This document shows positions 24,836 through 37,384 of a DNA stretch of 64,000 bases, in pieces. The translations under genes and the position numbers were made by a program. The first letter of the stretch is position 1. Every line of letters begins with the position of its first letter. The DNA is from Stenopsyche tienmushanensis (Eukaryota; Arthropoda; Insecta; Trichoptera; Stenopsychidae): NCBI GenBank assembly GCA_008973525.1, contig WACJ01000273.1:124001-188000 (forward strand), given 5' to 3'. The notes beneath the pieces were generated by a model that searched no databases, had not been told where the DNA came from, and saw nothing but the letters and a program-made list of their open reading frames with translations.

Positions 24836-25300
24836 ATATCATCGGTAGTCCCAGAAGTGCCCGACCTGACGTATAGATGACGGTTGTTGTTTTAAAATAT
24901 GAAATAAAAAACACCCACGCGCCACCATGATATGTATTTGGTACACAATATGAAAATCTGCAAAATTCTAAGTTCCGCATCTATTATATTTCATATCGAT
25001 ATTCCCATTATTAGAGTCGAGTGTAGTAAATACATCATGGTGAAGAAAAGGTTAGGTTAACGAGCTGCCAAGATGAACAGCGTAGGGGTCGACCAAATGT
25101 TGTGGTTACGCCAGAAATGGTTGAAAAAATCCACAATATGGTATAGGATGACCATCGACTAAAAGTCCACGAGCAGGCAAATATGATAGGCATTTTAAAA
25201 AGTGCAGTACATCGCATATTGACTTGAAAATTTGCACATGAAAAGGCTGTACGCAAGATGGCTACCGTGTTGATCACATTGATTACACAAAATCAAGCAG
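24836..25300 (+). mobile_element. mariner element fragment, same family as 16485-17055
   Basis: The phrase gtgcccgacctgacgtatag and the following 5' untranslated part match the copy at 16500. The coding remains are RRGRPNVVVTPEMVEKIHNM, SAVHRIL and MKRLYARWLPC-like text. The frame is broken and everything after the N-terminal DNA-binding part is missing. Confidence 0.75.
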
Positions 25301-25369
25301 ATTCTTTTATCTCTAAATAATTTTACAATGTTTTTAAACACATATGAAGTAAAAGGTAATGTTGTGTGG

Positions 25370-25800
25370 ACCAAAATTTTCTCTCGTCGACAGTTTGGCT
25401 GACTATAAGCTGGTCATACTTTTGATGATTAAGACCCGCCCGGTATGAACCGGAAGGCGGGAAAAATAAAGGAGTGAAGAAATAGCGTTGGGACAGCGAA
25501 CGACGTACATTTTGATCCTGCGACAGATTGCCACCTCGGATGGAGGCCACGCGCCTCGCGATCGTCGCCAGTTTTGCAACTTAGAAGGCTATAATTTCAC
25601 GGTTGGTGGCTGTGACAGCGTGATAGCACGGGGGTTCGCCGACGGCGTCGTAAGTTAAGTCGACGGCGCCCCCGAGGGCTGTAACAGGACCATTGATTAT
25701 TGTAGTGCCGGGCGTCGATATGTCGCCGCAGGCAATACTTGCAAAAAGTCCCAACGTCGATATATCGTCGTGGCACCGTATTATTCGCAATATATATTTA
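25370..25800. other. GC-richer segment of unknown nature
   Basis: A block of roughly 50% GC in AT-rich surroundings, containing aagacccgcccggtatgaac, a purine-rich part, and three near repeats of gtcgatat (around 25715-25770). It could be part of an LTR or of an untranslated host sequence. I found no coding evidence. Confidence 0.25.
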
Positions 25801-25879
25801 TATATACACATATTGTTCTATATTAAACTATAATCTAAGGATCACTCTTCATAAATAAAAAAAATAAATTAAAAGTTAT

Positions 25880-26420
25880 AAGCTGGTAATGTGTGAGGAG
25901 AAAAAAGTGCGTGTCTTGGTTGACACAATTTTAAACCTTTTTATCATCTAAAATTTAAAAAATAAAAACGATTCTTAATTATTAAAGATGTCGCTATAGT
26001 TCCTACCTTAAACATAAAAAAATATTTTATTTTCACAAAATGGCGACTGTTTAAAAAAAAGTATTTTTTGGGCTTATTTTTTCAGTTTTAATTTTTTTTA
26101 AATAATTTTATCATGAATCTGGCAAGAACAATAGAAGGTTATATAATAAATATTTGTTACAAATTTGAAATACATTGATCAATTAGAACTTGAGATATGA
26201 TGTCAACCGCGTTGAAAAAGGTAGTTTCGAGAAAAACGCGTTTAAAGATTTCATTCTGGTAGGAACCGGCTTAGTTGTCGCGTCACTAAAATAGCTATAA
26301 CTCTGTAAATAATTGGAATTTTACAAATTCATTAAGAGGATATATTCTTAAAAGTCTAAACTTTTAAAATATACAATAAAAACAAAAAAAAATATATATT
26401 TTAATTCTAGACTAGAATTA
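25880..26420 (+). repeat. Repeat family A, copy 1
   Basis: The conserved parts are gttgacacaattttaaacct, gatgtcgctatagttcctac, cttgagatatgatgtcaacc, aacgcgtttaaagatttcat and tcactaaaatagctataact. They recur in the same order at 58920-59480 and, in part, at 32900-33260, and reversed at 29930-30345. No coding capacity is apparent. Confidence 0.7.
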
Positions 26421-27205
26421 AAAAATCATAATAAAACATATTGAAAATGATATTCTATGAAGAGCTGATGACCTTAGATATAAGAAAACATCATCGAGTT
26501 ATTAGCACGGGTTGTTATGAATGCATATACGAGGTCGTGTCTTAAACATCATTTTTAACACGAAAGTTTAACGAAATGATATGATAATAGGTATGGTTTT
26601 GTCGATCTGTCAATTTGATAATATCTCGATGTGGAAATTCCCCCAATTCAGCAAATTAATGCAACAAAACGTTGAACCCGTGTACGGGAGTACTCAAAAT
26701 AAATATTTAACGTAAACATTGGCTTATGAAATTGCGTAAACATTACATACTGTTATAGTTTGGCCCACTGATGATTTCGCATACATTTGCCTCGTAATTA
26801 ATATCGTCATGAAGACGAATAAATCACATCATTAGTCCGATGAGAAATCATCGTATTTACCTAAAAGATATTATTTACATATGCTCCGTGCATAGATATA
26901 GTTATCACTTTCGTCTTTCATGGAATAACTGGTGGCATTCATTGTGTGAGACCGTTTGTAATATTAGCTGAAAAGTTATCTGCAATCCACAGATTGTATA
27001 ATCTCAGCTTCGAACTCGATCTATTTAAGGCCTTATAATAGAAATTGCTAGTTAATATCGCACTGTATTGCTGACAATACAATAGTTATATTTTTGCTTT
27101 CAAAGATTCAACCAAAATACAAATTCTATAACATAAAAATTACATTTTTAAATGCATGTATTTCAATAAAGTCGCTCTAAATTTGTTAGATTATAGCAGA
27201 CATGT
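26420..27205. other. No gene recognised
   Basis: AT-rich sequence, with nothing that I can assign. Confidence 0.35.
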
Positions 27206-27209
27206 TGTT

Positions 27210-27530
27210 AAAGCTATATCTATTAAATTATTTAACAATGTATGGCAAGTTATCATTAAAAAATATAGCATTGAAAAACGTGTGCAAATTATCAAATTTT
27301 ATTTTCAAAATCAGTGCTCCGTTCAAGAAATGCTTCGTCAAAAAATCATCTTAAACGATGAGGTTCATTTTTGGATCATAGAAAATGCCGCAAAAGGCTC
27401 TAAAAGATGACGGAGTGATCATAAGGTGTGTATGCGCAATCGGTCCGCTTTTTGGACCGCTGATATGACGAATGAGCGCCTCGCGATCGGATGCCATACC
27501 TGAACAAAACGATCAGAGCCGTAACTAGGG
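27210..27530 (+). mobile_element. Mariner-like transposase remnant (DEVHFW family)
   Basis: The translation gives YSIEKRVQIIKFYFQNQCSV and then, after a deletion, IILNDEVHFWIIENAAKGSK, a stop and TADMTNERLAI. The first part is the N-terminal helix-turn-helix of a widespread insect mariner-like element. The second part contains the first catalytic aspartate in its DEAHFHL-type motif. Related pieces lie at 17215, 30885-31420, 45225, 49270 and 59760. Confidence 0.7.
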
Positions 27531-27534
27531 TATG

Positions 27535-29260
27535 ATGCGCCCGTGGCAAGAGTCTAAATTGCGCCCCCTCCCCCCCATTTTTTCGTGATTCAAGAAGTTG
27601 TTCATTTGTCGATTTTTTTCTATTGGTCTGGAATCGAATTTTTGATTTTAAATATGTGCAGGAGAAGGATATATTAATATGTACCTATAAAAGTTGAAAA
27701 ATTAATCTAAAAATATTTAATATCAAAACCCATTGAATTTTATTCTTGCGGAATAAAAAAAAATAAACAGATAGGAAAAGATTGTATCTACCGAAGGAGA
27801 ATATATTGTACCGATGAAATTAATTGATACATTGTTTGTATTTGAATTAAAATTAATTTACGTAAAAAACGACATTTTCGACCGGACAATCAATTATAAG
27901 CCGTTCATTGTTCTATTTATTTTTCATCATTTTTTCCCGCAAATTTTCTGTTTTCACCCACTCATTTTGCTAGAGGTCGTTTTACATCTCTTGGGTATCG
28001 TTTGATGGCGGTCATGGTTCATTTTTCATCCTCATCGCGCGAAATAACGTCTTAAAATGCTTCAAACAGACTGAATTTATTTTACATGGTTTTTGAACTT
28101 GTCACATTGTACGAAATAGAACAAAGAATTAATACAAAAAATTGGCCTCAATTATATAGGTAAGTTTAGGCCATTCCATATGGTATTTCATGGTAAAATA
28201 TTGAAATTTTACTATACTATCGTCATCTGAAAGTCTTTATTTATGATTTATAATGCCAAATTATCAAATGATGGCTCATGTGGACGATAGCAAGAAATAC
28301 AAGCATTGACCGATTTCAGTAAACAAATAAATTCCTTTCACTTTGTATGTTGCAGATAATAATTGTGCTATCAAACCGATTGATATGACTGAAGCAAAAT
28401 TCCAAAACATTTGCTTTAAATATTATATAGCAAAATTTTTGATGATTGGATGACTTCTTGGATGACAAAATTGATGGATAACATTTCGATTGAGTGCAAT
28501 GTTAGACGAGTATGGATGTAGACCTCTACAAAACCAAATGCGGTGAGTTCTAAATTAATTTAATCTGCAATTAAATATTATTTTCAATCATATTTTAGGG
28601 CCGATGACATGTTCAAATATTGTGATTTTGGCACGTGTTTCCAATGATTGGCCTTTGATATTGTTTATTTGCATAAAGATAACCGTTCAACTATTGATAT
28701 CGATAGCAACATTTAAATAATGCATATGCGTGGTATCTATTGCACTTGACCGATATGTTTTTAAATGGTAGAAAAGCAAGGAAAATAGAGATAAAATGGT
28801 GTTATAGAGATCAATATAGGTACGTCAACGAATGCAATTATCTCACAAAAATAATATAAAGTGATTAAAGTAATTGGGATTTTATAACAACCAATTAATT
28901 TCAATGTCGATGATATAGCACACCAAACTATTCAAATCAATTTATCTCAATAATATCTTAAATGTGTTCCACTTAATTAAAACTATGTTTAGGATATTGA
29001 TGAATTAAAAATTCTAATTTTAGCTAACACATTTCTTTCTCTGCAAATTCCTATATGATGATGCATTTTGAATGAACTTTACATCTTATGGTCATGCTGT
29101 TTTATTGCATGCGTCTAAATAGTGCAAATGTGGTTGCTTGAATTGCGGATTTATAATGACGATGATGGAGCAGATTATTAATTAATTTCATAAATGAATC
29201 TCACTTGTAAGCTATTTATTGAAATATGTGCAAATTTATGCTTCAATCAGTTTTATTACA
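27535..29260. other. No gene recognised
   Basis: Mostly AT-rich. A run of C and the phrase gcgccccctccccccc near 27574-27590 resembles the end of some hAT-like elements, but I could not find a partner end. No exon is supported. Confidence 0.35.
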
Positions 29261-29264
29261 ATTA

Positions 29265-30350
29265 TATTAAGGGACGTTTCTGCCGTGTGGGGTCGATCGA
29301 TTTTTAACATTTTTTTATGCGAAAAGTATTAAGTATAAAATTTTGATATTTAGTATATTGACTAAGCAATATTTATTGAATATAAAAATATTTTTTAAAG
29401 TTTGACAAATTATGGTAGTGGGAGTGGAGGGAGCCACGTAAGGCGATGCGCTTACGATGACATTCTTCATTAAGGAAGTCCTAAGACCTGGATAGGTAAT
29501 TTGCAGCAAAAAAATTAAACATATTTAAACTTAATACAATATTGGGTATAGTTTGACCTATGATAAAGAAGAAATATTGTAAAATAAAAAAATAGTGAGC
29601 GATCGAAGAATAGTGGTTTTTTTTTACCAACATTTTTTGTAGTGTTTTGTTCATTAAATAAAAAATCTTTGAATATTTTTAAATAATTATAAGTCAAACA
29701 ATAAAGACATTTATTATATACGTGTCTTTTAAATTTCATAAAAAATACTCATCTAGGGCGTGTGGGAACTCATCTGTGAGCTTGGAAAAAGTAGGAAAAA
29801 CGCGTTTAAAGTTTCTCCTCTTCTGAGCTTTCGTCGGTCTATAACTTTGCGAATTTAATTTATATCGACTTTGTTTACAAAGTTATGACTATAATTAATA
29901 AAATTAAAAATATATATTTAAAAATACAGAGTTATAGCTATTTTAGTGACACAGTAACTAAGTCGATCCTACCAAAATGATATTTAAATGAGTTTTTCTT
30001 GAAACTATTTTTTTCAACACGGTTGACATCATATCTCAAGTTTTATTCAATTGATTTACTTAAAATTTAATACAGAATCTTTTTTATACATTTTTCTATT
30101 GTCTCTACCAGATTTATGTCAAAATTTTGTTTTTAACTATTTAAAAAAAAATAAAACTAAAAAAATGAGGCTTAAAAATAAGGTTATTTTTAAACACTCA
30201 CCACTATTTTGAGAAAATAAAATTAATTTTTCTTTGAAGTTGGAACTATAGCGACACCTTTATTATGTAAGAATATTTTTAAATGTTTAAATTTTAAATG
30301 ATTAAAAGGGTTTAAATCGTGTCAACCAAGTTATACATTTTTTTACCCCA
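29265..30350. repeat. Composite repeat with imperfect palindrome (family A, reversed, joined to 7.3-kb type)
   Basis: The left half (29265-29830) resembles 7270-7690 in the element at 7186-8131, including ctagggcgtgtgggaactca. The right half (29930-30345) is family A in reverse orientation. Both halves carry the aaaaacgcgtttaaag module in opposite directions, and ataacttt near 29841 pairs with aaagttat near 29879, so the locus could fold on itself. It may be one larger parent element from which the others derive. Confidence 0.6.
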
Positions 30351-30617
30351 TACCCTTACCAACTTTTTCTTTAAAAAAATATCATTTTTATGATTCTAAA
30401 CAGGATTAAGAACCAAAATTAAATCGATAATTTGCAGGAATGAAATCCGAAAAGGAATCGAAACATATCGGTACACGTCTCAAACGATAGAGGGTTTGGT
30501 TAATTTTTTTATTGACAAAAAATTTGGCACCATTCTTATGCAAAATTTTACTTTGACAATTGTTGTTAAAGGAATATTTTTTAGAACGATGTCTTTCTTA
30601 TATTCTACATTATTTAA

Positions 30618-30710
30618 CCCTTTGATTATTGAGTTAAAAAAACAAACCCAATTTCGTTTAGGACCGCGCAGCGTGAATAAAGCTTGTATATCAATAAATG
30701 AACCTTAACA
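30618..30710 (-). mobile_element. Fragment of the TTAA MITE family
   Basis: The segment holds ttaaccctttgattattgag and then ggaccgcgcagcgtgaataa followed by agcttgtatatcaataaat. It is the reverse complement of the part near 53260-53390 with an internal deletion. Confidence 0.55.
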
Positions 30711-30884
30711 CTGTCGATATTGTTTTAAATAGAATATTTTTTGATACCAGGCTGTCTTTTAAGTATATAATTGATTCATACGGCTTACTAGTATTTATAA
30801 TGATCCTAAGAAGACCACCGACGATCTCGAGAAGATCCCATACCTAATGGTTTTCAACCAAATACGGAAAAATGATTTTCACAA

Positions 30885-31425
30885 TATTTGAGAATATTAG
30901 CTCGATTTTTGAATGTAAATAAAACAAGTTGTGTGTGAGATATCCACTCATTTTTTTTGTTATTTGAAAAAATATTTCATGACATTAAGTATAGAATATA
31001 ACGTCGTTCAAATGTCCACCGCGGCTTCGCTTGGTGGCACGTATTCGGGAGGTTCAATTTACGATGACTTTTTCGCATTAATCTGACTGAATTTACTGGA
31101 TGGCGTTCGTTATGATTTAAGATAGACCCAAAGGAAAAAATCTTGCATGATATCAAACCATGCTCTTAAATCGCTCGTGCAGAATGTTCATCGTGGCATG
31201 CGCTGTTTTTAGCACCGTCCTGTCGAAACCGCCTGTCGTCGGTATCCGGTTTTTTTATACATCCATTTATCAAAAAATGGACCTCGTCGCTAAAGATGAT
31301 TTTGATGAAACATTTTACAAACGGAGCACAGATTTTGAAAATAAATTTTGTTAATTTATACGCATTGTTCAACGCTATAACTTTCCATGATAATTTGCCA
31401 TATACTATTGAATAATTCACAATAA
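30885..31425 (-). mobile_element. Mariner-like remnant, DEVHF family, minus strand
   Basis: On the minus strand the ORF at 31166-31420 reads KIIFSDEVHFLINGCIKKP, the first catalytic block, followed by a frame-shifted tail. The segment 31010-30885 carries the family's 3' end, including tgtaaataaaacaagttgtg, matching the copies at 49430-49510 and 59850-59980. The frame is broken. Confidence 0.7.
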
Positions 31426-31429
31426 ATTT

Positions 31430-32490
31430 GATAAATGTTTCATTAACAACATGGCCGTAATAATCTTATAAATATTAAGCGTCTCAATTGAAAGTCTCAT
31501 TTTTAATCCTCTATCTGGGATTCACAAGATATACAATTATTGTTTATTATAATAAACAATTTTAAATTTTTCATATAGCTAAGGATCCATCGAACATTAA
31601 TGTATGTTTCGATACAATTATCATTCATATTGCGTTAAAACTACATAGGAATTTTTCACCATAATACAGCAAAATTCGCATAATAAATGATGATTCATTA
31701 AAAACGAAAAACAGGATGGAATATTAGCACGTGTCGATATGATCAGAAATGTTTCATAGCGATCGTGTATGAACAATAAAACATCTATAATCCGACATGA
31801 GTACGACCGAGGATGACAATTGTCACAGAAACCCCATTTAAAACGACATATTAAAATGGGTAAGACTGCAATTAATTTAGGATGATCCTCGAATCCTTAC
31901 AGAGCTATCCTTACATTTTGATTCGACAATCTTTTATTCAAATAAGTCACAGATCCCTAATAATATGGATTTGATTGGGACATCTCTCGATGCAAAAGTA
32001 AACGTCTGTCATGAGAAAATATTAAAAAATCTTCAAAAAATGGATCCTGATCTTAATTGTCGGGATGCGATCTTTCTTTAAGCTTGTTGAATTATCCTCA
32101 TAAATCAAAGAACGTAAAATGAGAGTTTTTAGAGTCAGACTTAATTCGTGGTAAGCATTCGTCTGAGTAAATAGAACTCACCCCCATAGGTATGGTTCAT
32201 TGTTTCACGCTATTGTATAGCTTTGAATATTGTGTACCAGCGGATGAGGATCGCTCAAAAGGTTAGAAGATCATCTATAAATAGGCAATATTCAAAGTTG
32301 TTTTCTATTCATAACTTTATTTGTATTCGGTCGTTGCTCTCTAGTTTATCGACGTCCATATTGCGTCATGAAATTATGTTAGTGCATGCATTTTTGAAAA
32401 ACACACTGATGTCATCAATTTTGACTTTGGTAAAATTCATCAACATGACAACAAATTTAAATCGTTCTGATAACTTTATTCGTATACAAT
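31430..32490. other. No gene recognised
   Basis: Low-complexity, AT-rich sequence with no supported feature. Confidence 0.35.
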
Positions 32491-32494
32491 AGCT

Positions 32495-32895
32495 TCTTAT
32501 GTACTTTTTTTGTGCGGTACTTGTGCGGACTTACATAGAAAAAGTAAAGATGCGTTCTATGGATTTTAAAAAACCGCATAACTTTGAAATAGCTATATAT
32601 AATATATCCAAAATCGCATAAAAAAGTTAATAAAAAATAGGAAAACAATAAGGCAATTAAAAAATAACATTTTTGGTAGCATTTAAAGGACGTCTTGCAT
32701 CATTGGTATAATTTTAAGGATGTCTGGCATCTCAAATGCAAGACATCCACTAGAGAAATACTATTTTTTTTAATTACAAATTATAACTCAAAATCAATTT
32801 CTTCTTCGGAACAAATAGTATACGAAGTGTAAGTGTGTTGTGTAGATTTTCTCACACCGCATAACTTCGAAATCGCACAAAAAAAGGTTTGAAAA
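32495..32895 (-). repeat. Inverted copy of the calpain-intron repeat
   Basis: Reverse complement of 18003-18480, with ccgcataacttcgaaatcgc near one end and the central hairpin ggatgtct...agacatcc at 32718-32748. A lone copy of one end occurs again at 33450-33487. Confidence 0.65.
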
Positions 32896-32899
32896 AAAA

Positions 32900-33260
32900 T
32901 ATCACAAAATAGTAACTGAAAAAAAAAATCAGTCAAGACATTTTTTGGATTTATTTTGTCATAGTTTTAATTTTTTTAAAATAGTTATAAAATAAATTTT
33001 GACATAAATCTGGTAGAAATATTAGAGGGTTATACAGAAAAGATTCGTACCCAGTTTGAAGTAAATTCATTAATTAAAACTTGAGATATGATGTCAACTG
33101 TGTTGAAAAAAGTAGTTTCGAGAAAAACGCGTTAAAAGATTTCCTTATCGTAGGACCTCACTAAAATAATAATAATAACTCCATAAATAGTTGGAGTTTT
33201 GGAAATTCCTTTGGAGAATGTATTTTTAAAAGTCAAAACATTGAAAAATACATGAACGAA
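32900..33260 (+). repeat. Repeat family A, copy 3
   Basis: Contains cttgagatatgatgtcaact, the aaaaacgcgttaaaagattt module and a truncated right part. It directly follows the repeat at 32495-32895. Confidence 0.6.
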
Positions 33261-33499
33261 ATCATTTTTTTTCAAAAATCTAAACCAGAATAAAGGGCGT
33301 GGCCTTATTTCAGCGTTAGTAGATACAATATGATTTACACAGTCCCAAATTATAATTTTTTTCCAAATTTCGGTTAGTGTTGATGATTTATTTCCTATTT
33401 TATCCAAAATATCTCGATACTTACTCATTATGAAATTAAAATCTTTAAAAAAAAAACCGCATAACTTCGAAATCGCACAAAAAGAGGTTGTGTATTTGG

Positions 33500-34000
33500 A
33501 ATTACAGTAATCAGGGCATCGAACCGAAACCTGAACCGATAACCGGTAAAATCGATATAATTTGCCAGGAACGAAAACTGGAAGTGTACCAATTAAAAAA
33601 TATCGGTTCGGTAAACTTTTGCTGGAACTCCCCAAATTGCAACTATTAAAAATCATTTTTTTTTATATAGTTTAAAAGTTTAGACTTAATATTTTTTTCT
33701 TTTTTACTTTTTGGTATATTCTGAAAATATCAATAAATATCTAGCAAAAAAGGGTAAATTAAAAATATGTTTTGTTTCTTTTTTATTTAATTTTTATGAA
33801 AAACATCCAAAATTTGTGCCTCTAGGACTAGAATACCCCCTTAATAGATATAATTCTAGTTCTAATTATTATACCTACGGACAATATTATTCATGTTTAT
33901 TATAAAAGTAGTAGCTATTTAAATTTTTAATACAAATAAAAACATTAAAAAAAATTAAAAAGATTTACCCGAAGCTGAACCGAAAAAATCGTAAGCGAAG
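33500..34000. repeat. Possible hAT-type MITE remnant
   Basis: The sequence cagggcatcgaaccgaaacc at 33511-33530 begins a GC-richer end followed by aaccggtaaaatcgatataa, a pattern common at hAT-type non-autonomous elements. A related word, agctgaaccgaaaaaatcg, occurs near 33973. I could not fix the second end or a target duplication. Confidence 0.35.
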
Positions 34001-35915
34001 CGATATAAATGTTCAAATTTATCCTTGAAATCTTGCTGAAATTTTCAGATATAATAGAGAGCTATTTTATTAGTATGCCATAAATAAAATATAAATATAT
34101 ATATCATAAGAAATATACGGAGTGCCATAAATACGTGCCGTTTTTGCACTTCTGTTTATAAAAATTACAAAAAAAAATAATTGATGTAAGTTTTGTGATG
34201 GATTTTTTATTGTATACTTTAAAACAGTCATTGTTAAATGTATTCTGACTTGTTTTGCCATGTGGATGTGTACAATTTTCGCAGAAAAGTGCAGAAAGTG
34301 GTTTGCCGAATTTCGACGAAAAAAGAGATCGTTCATTTTGATTTGTTCCCAAACAATGAATTGATTACTTCTAGAAGAAACTCGATGATTTTTTTTATTA
34401 TTGCATCCACTTTATTCTTCTGATCCTCATTGGAGGATATAAAAACTGCTTTCTTCTTTTTTTGTTTGTTTGTAAACTGAAGAATTTCTACAACAGGATA
34501 ATTCAAAAACTGTAACTGCAGCTTCACATATAAAAACGACACGTATTTTTGGCACTATCGATAACTTTTCAGCATTTTGATACCAGATTTCATTTAATTT
34601 AGATTATTTATTCACTATCTGGATCATTCGTATTTATCCGATTTCTTTCTTGGGGAGCTTTCGTATTTCTTATATCATTGATTGTGTTTATTATATCCAC
34701 AATAAATGTTTATTTAAACTTTAAACTGATCAACGTCATGGAAAATATATCTACATTTATTTTAACACCATTATTCGAATGATCGATATGCAAACTTACG
34801 AGACGCAACTTCTTGGTTTACTAAGACTTAAAGAGCGTTCCCATGGAAATATGAGCAACTGACACAATTAAAAAATGTCCATAGACTTTATAAATGCAAT
34901 TTGATCAATTTAATGTATATAATAAATATTAATTTTAATTGATGAATTTACATGTTTTGCTTTGTCCTAAGATCTTTTAAATCATTTTGAACAAGAAAAA
35001 CTACTTTATTCGTCATTTTAGACGAATAAAATATGGTCTCTATTGAAAGATCCCTCAGCCTAAGTCGAGCAGCAGTTCATAAATCGAGATTAGGTTCTCC
35101 ATTACCCGTCGATGCCGAGTTAAGTATGAGGCAGAGCGTGTATAGATTCATACGAATTTATATGAGCATCGAGGGGTCGTCTATATGCACAAGCCCGGAA
35201 TCAATTTCTCAGCTTTTACCGAAATTATGAGCAAGCAAACGATGGCCGATGCGTAGCTAATTGTACAACAACGTGATTTCACGCAAGACCTGACACGCTG
35301 GAAGGGTTAATATTTAACCAGAAATAATAAGGGTAGGCCAGCAGCGCTCGACAACCGAAGCACCCACTTCGGAATTTCGCATCAACGCATTTTTTATCTA
35401 CGGAAACACATTAAAAATATCGACCTGATGATCGACGATTTAAATCATCATTCAATACTATCGAAGATACATTTAAACAAGCATAATATATATTTAAAAA
35501 ATCGATCAATTATCGATCCTAAGCCTTTATATACGATTCTTCATAGATCGATTGTTGATTGAATGATTTTTTAATTGATCGAAAATAAATAGTTTTTGAT
35601 TTAAATGTGCACGCTCGTGAACCGGCGGTTTTAAACGACCGCATGTTAGCCGAATATAGAGAAGATCATAAATTTCTGGCTGTTAGTATTTGACGGTTTA
35701 ATTGTGAATAAATATGACGGGATGTTTAACTACATTCGTGCTTTTAACCATAAATTCATATAGATGTAAAAATTTAAGCGTGGTTATTGTGTTCGTAACC
35801 CAGGAAAGCATCCTCGATGTTTGCACGTTACATTGTATTTTTTTAAACTAACAGGAATATCTCCAGAAATTAGTCAAAAGATTCGATAGAGCAACAAAGA
35901 AAATTCGTCCCCCTT
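34001..35915. other. No gene recognised
   Basis: Several short open frames overlap on both strands at 34070-34540, and a more balanced segment lies at 35030-35420. None has a recognisable domain. Confidence 0.35.
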
Positions 35916-35919
35916 ACAG

Positions 35920-36615
35920 CAAATATAAGGAGAACCGCAAATGGTAATCGTTTTATTTGTTGACGTATTTTGTACTCTTTTGGTGACTATAATAATCAAG
36001 AATAAATTGTGATTTATGAAATTCAAATTTGTGATCGAGTGTTCAAGAAAATCTAAAAAAATTGGGAATATGCGGAGACAAGGAAAATGGGTGCCGCACG
36101 AGCTAAGCGAAGAGAATCCCTATGAATTTTTTGTATGCCTTAAACCTGGACAAACGGTAAATGCAAAACTTTATTGTAAATAATTAGACTGTTTAAAGGC
36201 GGAAATAAAAATGTAACAACCCCTAATAAGAGTACATCGAAGACAACTGTTTTTACAGCATGATCGTTATTATATGTCGAAAATAACGCATGAAAAAATA
36301 AACGGCTTCGCATGGAAGACAATACGACATCCTTTTTACTCTCCAGACATCGCTCCATCGGATTTTTGGATTTATGCAGCATTATTTGGATGGTAAAAAT
36401 ACAATTAAACCAAGGACGAGTTCAAAAATGGACTTATGAAATATTTTCGTTAAAAACCCATGATGTTTTTTTGACAGAGGCTTTAAAATGTTGTCGAATA
36501 AGCAGAGAGAGGTTATATTGAACGATGAAAATTACATTTTGTTATAATATATTAAAAATTAATAATATGTGAGCGTTCAAATATTTCATGTAAAAAACGA
36601 TTATCTTTACCGGTA
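35920..36615 (+). mobile_element. Internally deleted mariner element
   Basis: The ends aatggtaatcgttttattt (35939) and aaaaacgattatctttacc (36594) are imperfect inverted repeats. The coding remains begin GKWVPHELSEEN, jump to YEFFVCLKPGQTVNAKLYC, then give HDRYYMSKITHEKINGFAWK, FYSPDIAPSDFWIYA and VILNDENYIL. The last segments hold the second and third aspartate regions of mariner transposase; where the family reads HDNARPH this copy has HDRYYMS. A shorter reverse copy lies at 44210-44620. Confidence 0.8.
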
Positions 36616-37154
36616 CCGCTTATATTGTGTGAATATCGTGATGATATATGAATATAATAAAATAAATAGAGAGCATAAAGATATTTTATTTTAATGTCTG
36701 AAATTTTGAAAGATTTGATCCGACGGAACACATGTATGTAATCGACGGTTTTATGAAATTTGAGTGGTTGAAGTTTTTTTTAATTGATGTAAGTTTTCAG
36801 AAGGGGGATACTAAAGTCGCGCTTTTCCTCAATACGGAGATGATAAGGGGTGATAAAAAGTATTTCGTCAATATGGATTCGGTCCATAGTGAACGCATGA
36901 AAATAATTGTGATGAACGTCTTATCACATTGGCATTGTTGATGATAACCTGCTGACTTTAATTGACATTTGATACTGGTCTAGTATCAATACGAATAATT
37001 GAGATGCTACGAATCTTTTTGAAAGTTTTGTTGAAGAAAAGTGATTGCCATAGTTGGATTCTAATTGGGATTCTTTGTTTATATAAATTGAAATGATTTT
37101 TCGTGGAATATTTGGGTTTCGAGTGCGGGGGTGCAGATTCGAACGTCGGACGGA

Positions 37155-37206
37155 AGGCTGCGGTGGAAGGTTGCGGTGGAAGGCTGCGGTGGAAGGCTGC
37201 GGCGGA
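37155..37206 (+). repeat. 13-bp tandem repeat, four units, upstream of Maf
   Basis: Four head-to-tail units of aggctgcggtgga, with one change each in units 2 and 4, followed by a partial unit. They lie 179-230 bp before the proposed Maf start codon, in the abrupt GC-rich island, probably in the promoter or 5' UTR. Confidence 0.8.
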
Positions 37207-37384
37207 AGGCTCCGACCAATGAGGTCGGAAGGTGTGGCCCCGGGGAGGTCCGCCCCGTCGCGGGAGGGCGGAAGGAGGGGCGGAGCGGCGGGCGGCCGGG
37301 ACGTCAGTCGTTCGTCTGCCGCGGCCTGGGCCGGTGGGCGCCGACGCTGAAGAAGCAACCTCCGCCATCCCGAAGGCGCGCGAC
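37207..37384 (+). promoter_or_regulatory. GC-rich 5' region of the Maf gene with a CCAAT box
   Basis: The composition jumps from about 30% to over 70% GC within about 100 bp. A ccaat word is at 37215-37219, in ctccgaccaatgaggtcgg, which is itself a near palindrome. No TATA box is evident, as is common for CpG-rich promoters. An upstream in-frame ATG at 37232 would extend the protein by 51 arginine- and glycine-rich residues. Confidence 0.45.

Noticed and set aside
33132..33656. 174-residue open frame on the minus strand
   Set aside because: It runs through the end of repeat family A, the solo repeat end at 33450 and the cagggcatcgaaccg repeat; the text has no domain.
34070..34542. Cluster of overlapping open frames on both strands
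   Set aside because: Mutually overlapping frames of 60-88 codons without recognisable domains or splice context.
37232..37384. N-terminal extension of the Maf frame from the ATG at 37232
   Set aside because: It adds 51 Arg/Gly/Ala-rich residues unlike any Maf, and covers the CCAAT-containing GC-rich leader. The ATG at 37385 lies just ahead of the conserved Maf N-terminal block.
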